The notes under the pieces are model-generated. The model worked only from the letters and a program-made list of their open reading frames with translations, had not been told where the DNA came from and did not search any database. 64,000 nt of DNA from Laccaria trichodermophora. Its lineage: Eukaryota > Basidiomycota > Agaricomycetes > Agaricales > Hydnangiaceae. Below are positions 56,752-64,000 of the stretch, in pieces; position 1 is the first letter of the stretch, and the number at the start of each line of letters is the position of its first letter. The position numbers and the translations under genes are program-made. Location: NCBI GenBank assembly GCA_018417955.1, contig JACTVC010000001.1:1922001-1986000 (forward strand), written 5' to 3'.

Positions 56752-57525
56752 TGCAGATTGGGGATCGTCTGACCGCCCGGAGAGTCGGCTACAAGCCTTA
56801 GGGCTATTAGCCCTAAGGCTTGTTGTACTTGTTTGTGCAATCATTGATGGGCCACGCTGAGAACGATCAAGAATTCGGCAAACCCCGCGAGCCCATCAGA
56901 CTCCGTTTAAACAAGAACTTACATAGACTTTTTCGTGGAACGTCTCGAATAATTTTCTGTGAGTAATAAAAACAAGAGAAGCTTTCAAATTCCAGACAAC
57001 TTTTGTGAAAGATACCCCAATTTTTCTGAAAATGATGTGGAGTGAGGGAATCAACACCACCAAACACTTTACCAAATAGAGTGTCAATGCTATAGCCTTA
57101 TACGGTGACGGATTTCACGAAGAATAAACTTACATTATTCTAAGACAAATGTATACATAGTGAAAATTGGAAAGAAGAACTTGCAAAGTCAAGCTAAGCA
57201 CTGGCTAAGCATCAACCAATTAGCACCAGTAACTACCACTCAAGCATGATGTGGCAGTGAAATTTTTGTGTGTTTAATGCTCTAAATAAATTCTATATAT
57301 GTGGAACTGAATGTTTGCGAGCGGCGTGATAAGTACAGAAGGGAAACGGAGAAGCGACACCAACGCGACGGACGCGACGGACCCATCACCTTGTCACGTT
57401 TAGTTGTGGCTGCACGTGAGATCTGCGTGAGAGCCTCAGCGGCGTTTTCCGAAGGAGCCTCAAGGCTAAGAGCCCTGGGGCTTGCAGCCATGTCAGCGGG
57501 CGGTCCGACATTCTGGCAGATTGCA
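56752..57525. mobile_element. Candidate MITE with about 75-bp imperfect inverted ends
   Basis: The left end TGCAGATTGG...GACCGCCCGGAG...GGCTACAAGCCTTAGGGC is mirrored at the right end with mismatches (GCAATCTGCC...GGACCGCCCGCTG...GGCTGCAAGCCCCAGGGC read inward). The left arm contains a perfect 29-nt hairpin at about 56794-56822 (AAGCCTTAGGGCTA stem). The interior is AT-rich. No target duplication is resolved. Confidence 0.5.
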
Positions 57526-58164
57526 CGCCTCCCTCTCATTGGGAACACATAAAATTTTGCGAGTGAGTAGGAAGAAACATATACATATTGTATCTGTAAG
57601 TTTTATTCTGGAGGGATGCTTTTGGGTAGTGTTAAAATGCCTTGACCCGTTTGCCCTGAATTGGTCAGCATCCATAAGCCAACCGTAAAATATTCTTAGA
57701 CACCTCATATTCTCCTTATCTGATTCAAAATTTTGTGTGCAAGTTACCAATACCTCCACTGTAAACTCTCAAAAATATTTGTGTCAATAGAGGCTAGCAC
57801 TGTGGAGAGAAATGGTTGTCAATTAAATAGACTTGCTTTGATAGGCAAACTTGGCAAAACAACAATGTGACCATCTTATCTCCCTTATATCTCAGCTCAT
57901 GCTCAACGTTCTGTCCAATAAATCTCCACACACAGCCGCATGTACATTGTCAAACTCTGTTCAAAATTTCGGGTGCGTAGCATGGATCGTTGTGGTGCTA
58001 TAGCTTGTTGACCCGTTAGTGCTGATGACCTGTTAGGGGTCACATGACAGTACCGTTGAGAAAAAGGCTCGACACCAACTCGACAACGACTACATACATA
58101 TTTTCAGATTCTGTCAAGAAAAGGTTTGGAGAAGGTCTTAGTAAAAAGAAATCCTGGCTGCATA
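57526..58164. other. Intergenic, no gene seen
   Basis: AT-rich, with no repeats or domains recognised. Confidence 0.4.
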
Positions 58165-58247
58165 AGCCCACCGCGAGGGTCGAACTCGCAGCCTTCAGAT
58201 TTACAATTGTAAAAGTCTGACGCTCTATCCGATTGAGCTAGGCGGGC
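58165..58247 (-). tRNA. tRNA-Lys(UUU) with short intron
   Basis: On the minus strand: acceptor GCCCGCC paired to GGTGGGC, D-arm GCTC...GAGC, anticodon stem TCAGA...TCTGA, T-arm GCGAGTTCGACCCTCGC. The anticodon is TTT at 58213-58211, followed one base later by an intron of about 9 nt. The A box (TAGCTCAATCGG) and B box (GTTCGACCC) are intact. It is about 83 nt in total, and the structure is complete enough to be a functional gene. Confidence 0.93.
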
Positions 58248-58941
58248 AGTGAAGTATCTCTGCCAGAGATTGATGTCAGGAGTTTATTGATCTCTTGTTG
58301 CCGACTCATAGCTTTGATCAATTTCTTTTTCATGCATAGTAGCTGCGGTATTTGCCAGAGCATCGGGAGATGTGATTGAAGACAAAACAGTCCGCCAAAC
58401 GTTGTACTTCTGACGAAAATTCGGAGTGGGTCAACTCAACAAAACGAACACACATCAGCAACCATCGTCATATCTCCGTCTCAAGTCTCGATCCTTAGCG
58501 CAAGAGCCCAAAGACACGAACCTTTCGGATGCATTGCATTTGAAATTCGTCTTTTCAGCATGACTCTCGTAGAAGGAAAGAGAGACCTGTTCCTGCACTC
58601 TGCACAAACGATATTGCAGACGTCATTGTGGGTCCGTAAAAGGTGCGGAGAATCCATTTCGAACCCAGTTTCATCCCAGCGACGAGCGGAAGTATTTTCA
58701 AAAATTCTGTAATCTCCGTCGCATTGCATGAGGCGTTGGTGAGGCGATATCGACGCAGTTCTACCTCACATAGATCAGGTCAGCCGACTCTGAGGGGAGG
58801 GTTTCTCATGCCCTCTGATGCGCCGAGAACGGACGGGTCAGAATTAATAGATGGGATATGGAATTCGGGGTATGATTGTTTGAAGATACAGTGGCAAAAA
58901 AAATGCAGTCTGCGTTAATCGTGCGATCGCGGGAACACCCA
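58248..58941. other. Intergenic, no gene seen
   Basis: Short overlapping frames only; no domain, splice pattern or repeat stands out. Confidence 0.35.
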
Positions 58942-59353
58942 TCAGCCCAAAATCGCTCTTATTTCTTCGTCCTGGAAGGAAAGGAAAGAAATTAACGGGT
59001 GTCATTGAACGGGGGGGAATATCTACCTTTCGGAGGCGGGCCGCATCGCAAAATTTCTCAAGATCGCGTAGCAGCTCCTTCACCTCGTCGGTTGATGGGT
59101 TAGGCGATACTTTCAAGGTTTCGTAACGTGTGCACAATCTAGCAGATGATACCGTCAGTGGGGAGACTAGTGCAAGAAAGATTGGTCTAGGGTCGTACTG
59201 TGCATATCGTCCTTCATACTCGTCGTCTCTTGTATACTCTCGTAATCGATCTATGTGGCTACTGGTCTCCACTAAGACCCTCGTAACGTCAACTTCGAGG
59301 ATGTTGGATGCTGAACGACCAAGAGAGGGTACGAATTTGCGAATGGCTTCCAT
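58942..59353 (-). CDS. Small hypothetical protein, spliced
   Basis: The start at 59353 sits in a strong context (ACCATGG). Exon 1 ends at 59027 (GTAGAT donor), a 55-bp intron ends TTCCAG, and exon 2 (58971-58942) encodes DEEIRAILG and a stop. A second intron of about 60 bp is likely inside exon 1, since removing GTACGACC...CTGCTAG joins GRYAQ to LCTRYETLK in frame. The protein is roughly 98-118 aa, hydrophilic and probably helical (VDVTRVLVETSSHIDRLREY, TDEVKELLRDLEKFCDAARL). There is no family I recognise. Confidence 0.55.
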
Positions 59354-59579
59354 GGTTGCTGGTGTGCAGAGGTGAGAAATTGTGGGGGGCGCTTGTAGAG
59401 AATACAACAAGAGTCAAGCCTTTTTAGCGAGTTCTGTGCACGGCCATCCTAATCCGGACGCGAAAATGTCAAAAGTTTGAGTGACCAACATCAGTCAGCC
59501 AGGAGCCTTTTGGAAAGAAATCTCACGAAGAACAACAAAAGGAGTGCGTGCGAGACGGAAGAGCCCGCTGGTGCGCTAT

Positions 59580-60186
59580 TCACCGAAGTTGCGAGTCGGA
59601 AGAGTGTTTTCGCGTCCGAGTTATATAAACTGCTCGGAGAGGGAAAATAATTCTGGGAGCCAACTCAAGCCGCTGAAAGTCCTTGAATAATCGATAGACC
59701 AAACCTCGAGAATTATCCTGCTCTGAATAAATGAGGGTGACCTTTCCCGCGAGCTCGGAGTCAAAGCAATTAACAAATGTGGGACCATGTGGGTCCACGT
59801 AATTTTCAACCAAACAACCGTCACCCGCAAGGCATCCTTCAAGCTTTACAAAAAGCGACGACAACCGTGGCCGAAATGCGGAACAAGGGCCTAACGAAAC
59901 CAGTTCGGATATTTGTTTCAAACACGAATTGGATCGTTCGCTACGATGGGGTATCACACCAGAGCCTGCGGTGAAGTCATGGGAGTACGTTGACAGAAAT
60001 CTGTTTCGCCAAGTATTCAACGCCATTTCTACAGGGATACCGCGCGAGAACCCACTTGATTTGAACAGTGAATCGAGGAGTTGACTTACCGGCGCGGGAA
60101 GTGCTTCCTGCGGTCGTCGATGGCGAGCGTTGCAAGCAAGGATTCTTTGCAGGTGTCCGCTGCCCAAGATTGTTCGTTAAACCCAT
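59580..60186 (-). CDS. Hypothetical protein, one likely intron
   Basis: The start at 60186 gives MGLTNNLGQRTPAKNPCLQR. A GTAAGT...CTGTAG intron of about 70 bp (near 60090-60025) joins it to EMALNTWRNRFLSTYSHDF, continuing as SGVIPHRSERSNSCLKQISE and YVDPHGPTFVNCFDSELAGK to a stop at 59580. Composition is protein-like, but I recognise no domain. More introns may exist in the middle. The model is tentative. Confidence 0.4.
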
Positions 60187-61270
60187 CTTTGCCTTTCAAG
60201 AGGGATCCGGGCGCTGCATAAAAGCAATTTTATCGAGTCACCAACGTAGCAAGGGCGTAGGCTAGACGTATGTTGAGCCGTTCCCCGGAGGCGAGTTACG
60301 TTCCTAGAATCCCGGTAAAACGATTTGTGTATTTGCTGATACCAATGCTCGTTGCATTACGCAGATCAAACGATGGATTGACAGAGATTGGACGACTTGT
60401 ATAACCGATCACCAGAGCTGGCACCGTGTTTGCGGAAGTACACCTTCCAAATAAATGAGCGCATCATGTCCTTCCGGCTGAGGAACCCTTGAAGACGCAG
60501 GTGTGGCCCAGGACTGCTTCCTACGGTTGACATCCTTCAGATTTGAAGGATCCATTCTGTTTGAACGGATCCAGCGCCACCGTTTTCAAATTGCTGCTGC
60601 AGGGGACTCCACGAGGGATTCGTATCGACCCTTTCGTTCCAACGCTTTCGCGAATAATTTCATGTCTCAGTAGTCATGTGCGCGTGAATGCACCTCAATC
60701 CCTGATTGACAGTCGTCGCAGGCAACTATTGCCCGTTTACGGAAACGGGGACGATAAGACAACGAAGGCCTCCTGATCCTGGAGAGGAGGGCAATGGACA
60801 GTAGAAACTTTCTTCGTGCATATGTCTCAAAGATCCCTCACGTCTTTAGGATAAGACCGATCCAGATTCCTTGACCTACCGCTCTTGAAGCTTGAAGACT
60901 GGGGTCGGATATGGGGTCCGGATTTCTGCGCTGCCTTGAACCAATGTTTCTAGTGGTTGAAAGGGGATTTGGCGTCGAGTTGAGTGAGGGAAGGGCTCGT
61001 GATTGTTGTTGTGCCAATCGGATTCGGAGAACAAAGGAGGACTTGGAAATTGCCTCCGCATTGAGTGGCATCAAAACGCGCTACCCGGTGCGACTCTCTA
61101 AAGTCAGCAATTACCGAGTTGCGTTGCTCACTTGACATTGGAAGGCGGAATGGGAGACTTGCCGGAGCCAGTTTCTTTTGGGGCTGGTAGCATTTTTTGA
61201 AGACTGAGCGTATCATGATTCAGGTATGTACAATCGGCTCTTTTGTCGCCTTCGATACCCTGACTTTCGC
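60187..61270. other. Intergenic, no confident gene
   Basis: Several 60-90-aa frames on both strands; none has convincing splice sites or domains. Confidence 0.35.
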
Positions 61271-61280
61271 TCATCGTCTT

Positions 61281-61747
61281 TAGTGGTTCTACCGCTGCCC
61301 CATCCCGTCCTAGTAGTTCAGCTCGACCGGGAACGTCATCAAGTGCTCTGTCATCGCCGTCGACGCCTTCCCTTCTGTCGCATGTCAAGGAGCTGGAGGA
61401 ATTGACTGCAGAATTAGCGAAAGTATGTGCTGCAAAGAAGACCATAACCGATGAAAGGCAGCATTCGAGGCTGAGCTCAAATCGCTTTCTCAAGCCTTGT
61501 TTGAGGACGTGCGTAGTTCAGCAATGTCTTTCGTTGATCCCTTTCACAGCTCTCGCAGGCGAACAAAATGGTTTCGACGGAACTTATGAAGCGGGCGGAG
61601 ACGGAAGAAGAGCTCAAAGAACTCCGGCACCCCAGGAGATGGATGCAATGGCTGATAAGGCTGGTATCGGGGTGTAGGTTGCGAATCTCCCTCGTCAAGC
61701 GAGGGGATGTAGAGAGGGGGACGGTGGCCGATATAGGTTCAGGATAG
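61281..61747 (+). pseudogene. Sec2-type Rab GEF coiled-coil fragment, frameshifted
   Basis: After a CTTTAG acceptor the frame reads GSTAAPSRPSSS...SHVKELEELTAELAKVCAAKKTITDE. A one-base deficit in an A run near 61453 then moves the reading to KAAFEAELKSLSQALFED. A 50-bp intron (GTGCGT...CGCAG, about 61509-61558) joins this to ANKMVSTELMKRAETEEELKEL. The series L-T-A-E-L...LFE(E/D)ANKMV is the signature of the Sec2p GDP/GTP-exchange coiled coil, which activates the secretory Rab Sec4 on post-Golgi vesicles. No full-length gene surrounds it: the C-terminal Rabin-like region is missing and no upstream exon fits. It is a fragment or a broken gene; a sequencing error in the A run is possible. Confidence 0.55.
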
Positions 61748-62190
61748 GGCGTGTTGACGGGGTAAAGGAGGGAGGGATGGATAATCTAGATCAAGGGACT
61801 CTGGCCTCGACTTAACGGCGATTTCAGACGATGAGCTTGTATGTGATCTTGGACAAGAGGTCTTCTCCTCTAGGGAAGCCAACCTTTTTGCCGTTCGGTG
61901 ATCCGAAGACTAGAGTTCACCCCTTCAGTCACGCGAAAGGCGCTGCTTGGTGCCTCCTTCTCTTCTCAAGATCTCATGGTCCATCCCAACTTCTGGCTAT
62001 GTTACAAATGGTTTCCATAGACATTTCACCTCGAGTGGCTGGTCTGATTGTAACAGTTACCTACTCTGCCCCGGCACTACTTACAGTAACTCTGTCTTTC
62101 ATTGTTCAATTTTATGCTCAAATTTACTGCTCCACCATCCATTCACCGTTTTCTTACAGTCGGCAGAATGAGATTACTCGACTGTACAAC

Positions 62191-63048
62191 TTAACTGTAC
62201 ATGCCTATGAGGCAGTAGCCTATCCTTTTCATCCACTCTTCAATCTCAAACGCGGGCTCTGCCATATGTCCAATCCACCGCTTCCAACTCTCCGTATCCC
62301 GGTCCTTCTGCGAGGCATATACCATGGCAAGATACTCGAACCACGGCGGATAAAACCCTGAGAATCCCCAATCAATGACCCATAGCACATGCTGATCGTC
62401 TAGCAGCAAGTTGCGCATGTTCAAATCGTTGTGCGGAAAAACCAACGAGGCAAATGCCGAGGTATCAAGGGGTTCGCAGTTGGGGGAAGGTGACCAACCT
62501 CGAGAGGCACGGTATTCGGCGTTGCGATGTTCTTGTCGGAAATAAGCCTCGAGGGTGGATATTGTTGGGAATGGACCTTTCGTATCAAAGCCGAACTGAA
62601 GGCCATTGCAATCTAAGGGCTTAGGACCAGGCGGACCAGGAGTGTTGTTAGACGGAGGGTATTGGATGCGTCGAAGCTGGCGGAGGTAAAGGCGCATTGT
62701 CAGAACGACCTTAAGCTTCCCAAAGAAAGACAGCGAGGGCCAGGCGGCCCGGAGCCGTTGGGCGTTTGGCACGAAGTCCATGACTATCAGACCGTCTCTT
62801 TCTGGGTGCAAATGTTCTATGGTGCGTCTCTTCCGTGGGGTAAGGATTGTGGTTTGCTTCCAGACGAGATCCATGGCGAGTGCTTCAGAGGTGGTAGAGT
62901 CCCACGTGTGGCCCTCTTTCACGACTGTGTCTTCTGAAATCTTGACAATCTTGTCGTCTGTGCCCTCGAGATATGGCGTAGAATCGAAAACGCGGATTAT
63001 CTCTTCGTCCGTCCAGGTGTCGGATTCTGGGCTCTGGCATCGCTGCAT
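62191..63048 (-). CDS. Aminoglycoside-phosphotransferase-fold protein (APH family)
   Basis: The ATG at 63048 gives 285 aa. The frame is open further upstream without an ATG, and a TACCACTCAG acceptor there suggests an earlier exon may exist. Features are DTWTDEEIIRVFDSTPYLEG at the N-terminus, ATP-lobe KISEDTVVKEG, then LIVMDFVPNAQRLRAAWPSL (hinge). FPHNDLNMRNLLLDD is the catalytic loop (H-x-D...N) and VIDWGFSGFYPPWFEY the metal-binding D-W-G. All key residues are present. In fungi this family is large and the substrates are mostly unknown; it need not confer drug resistance. It is a single-exon reading as far as I can tell. Confidence 0.85.
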   Translation of the reverse strand: MQRCQSPESDTWTDEEIIRVFDSTPYLEGTDDKIVKISEDTVVKEGHTWDSTTSEALAMDLVWKQTTILTPRKRRTIEHLHPERDGLIVMDFVPNAQRLRAAWPSLSFFGKLKVVLTMRLYLRQLRRIQYPPSNNTPGPPGPKPLDCNGLQFGFDTKGPFPTISTLEAYFRQEHRNAEYRASRGWSPSPNCEPLDTSAFASLVFPHNDLNMRNLLLDDQHVLWVIDWGFSGFYPPWFEYLAMVYASQKDRDTESWKRWIGHMAEPAFEIEEWMKRIGYCLIGMYS

Positions 63049-63892
63049 TAGTATTGTATACAAGGGCTGGGCCTGAGTGGTAAGTAACGTACTCGAATGG
63101 GGGGTGCTTGGCGAAGCAAGTGCCAGTACAGCCAAAACGGGCCATCCAAGATGGTCAGAGCAGTGGCCACTAGATGGAAAGAGATACAGTCAAGCCTGTG
63201 CAAACTACTCAGGATGTTACTCTGACAGAATGAGAGCAGCCTTACATTTTTTGGCGTAGGTTCCGTCTGGCTCCGTGCAAGTTGGGTGCAAGCCTTCTGT
63301 GGGTCCCAAAAGGCGGGCCGCCGGTACTAGTAGTGAACTCGCCAAGGGATTTATCGTCTGTGCATCCGTGGTACGTATTTCGGAATAGTGAATGTGAAGT
63401 TGATATATTTCACAGTTGACTTTTTTTGTCGCCTTCAACTGTTCCACACCCACACTTTCTTCCGGTGTCGTTCTATAATTGAGGTTGCGTGCTCTGGCTC
63501 TGCCTGGTCAACCAGAAACATCGATGCCGAAACAATACCTGCTACTAGCTAAGTATACTGCAGCTTTCTTGGGTGGTTGAACGACGCACCTGTCAATGAA
63601 GACTTGAGACTGCGTGATAAATATAATGCCCAACGCTTCAGCTGTAACGATGATTACCGAGGGTGCGCTACGGTTTGTATGATCGTTCTGATGCTTTCTC
63701 CTGTATTCTGTATCCTTGAATATGATGCTGTAAGTATACCCTTTTGATCAGGAGTTTCTCGTATCGACGTTCTTCTTGAAGTTGAGTAGATTAGTCCGAT
63801 CACGCGATTCTGCTTCTACCGTGCACCTTGTTCTTTTCTATCATCACCTGAACTCTCCGCCCATCGTTGCTGCCGCCTTCCAGCTAGGATTC
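63049..63892. promoter_or_regulatory. Intergenic region upstream of the APH-family gene
   Basis: Sequence between divergent starts. There may be an unplaced 5' exon of the APH-family gene near 63145-63060. No other gene is recognised. Confidence 0.35.
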
Positions 63893-64000
63893 ATGCTGCA
63901 CTTCCCATCGAGCTTGCAAGCGAATGGTCAGGCTAGACCACAAAGTTTGAACGCGACCCAACAGAAGTCGTCGTCGGATCCTCTTTTCCTGAAGATTGAG
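63893..64000 (+). CDS. Possible 5' end of a gene cut by the window edge
   Basis: From ATG 63893 the frame stays open for 36 codons to the end of the window (MLHFPSSLQANGQARPQSLN...). It is polar and Q/S-rich. A CTTCCAG just upstream could be a splice acceptor, so the true start may be elsewhere. Family unknown. Confidence 0.35.
   Translation, partial: MLHFPSSLQANGQARPQSLNATQQKSSSDPLFLKIE

Noticed and set aside
61831..62361. 176-aa plus-strand frame
   Set aside because: Its 3' half is antisense to the APH-family gene, whose motifs are complete; the 5' half shows no domain.

Overview
The window looks like nuclear DNA of a mushroom-forming basidiomycete (Agaricomycetes). Genes carry many 50-60 bp GT-AG introns. 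There is an intron-containing tRNA-Lys, and several proteins belong to families I know mainly from Agaricomycetes: CxC/KDZ-associated cysteine-cluster proteins, DIRS-like retroelement proteins, and a GCDK/KHGxPLWIPxPN hypothetical protein. All gene models come from reading splice sites and reading frames by eye. No database search was possible.

Layout. (1) 1-4.35 kb: a GC-rich degenerate satellite, then one multi-exon host-type gene (1277-4343, ten exons, about 856 aa). (2) 4.6-11.2 kb: a convergent pair of cysteine-cluster genes. The plus-strand CxC5/CxC6-type gene is broken by a nonsense codon, a frameshift and an apparently intact Tc1-type transposon (7114-8437, DD34E transposase, TA target site). 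(3) 11.4-18.85 kb: a minisatellite-rich background hit by three complete non-autonomous elements of one family. These have TTTACC termini, 8-9 bp target duplications, subterminal TGGA/TCCA repeats, an AT-rich block, a purine tract and a CGT/CGA satellite core. (4) 18.85-28.8 kb: a decayed DIRS-like retroelement split by a 6.9 kb element with perfect 62-bp terminal inverted repeats. That element itself contains a hAT-like MITE, a large inverted repeat and minisatellites. (5) 28.8-45.2 kb: a truncated TTTACC element, two more hAT-like MITEs, a 1 kb TIR element, nested long palindromes at 34.3-39.0 kb, a dead IS630/Tc1 transposase and a decayed kinase-like gene. (6) 45.2-50.3 kb: a young non-autonomous LTR element with 319-bp LTRs that differ at 2 positions and a GCAGC duplication. 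It carries no gag or pol but includes tandem repeats and what looks like a piece of a host alcohol dehydrogenase gene. (7) 51.2-51.8 kb: a Helitron protein fragment. (8) 53-64 kb: a gene-rich island with a 2-oxoglutarate/Fe(II) oxygenase, a small two-TM membrane protein, tRNA-Lys, two unknown genes, a broken Sec2-type Rab GEF fragment, an APH-type phosphotransferase and the start of a further gene.

Genes therefore sit at both ends, and about 48 kb of nested mobile DNA lies between them. The insertion order can be read from the interruptions. The most unusual item is the TTTACC family: copies share a layout of sequence classes rather than sequence identity, and one copy carries a tRNA-like Pol III promoter.
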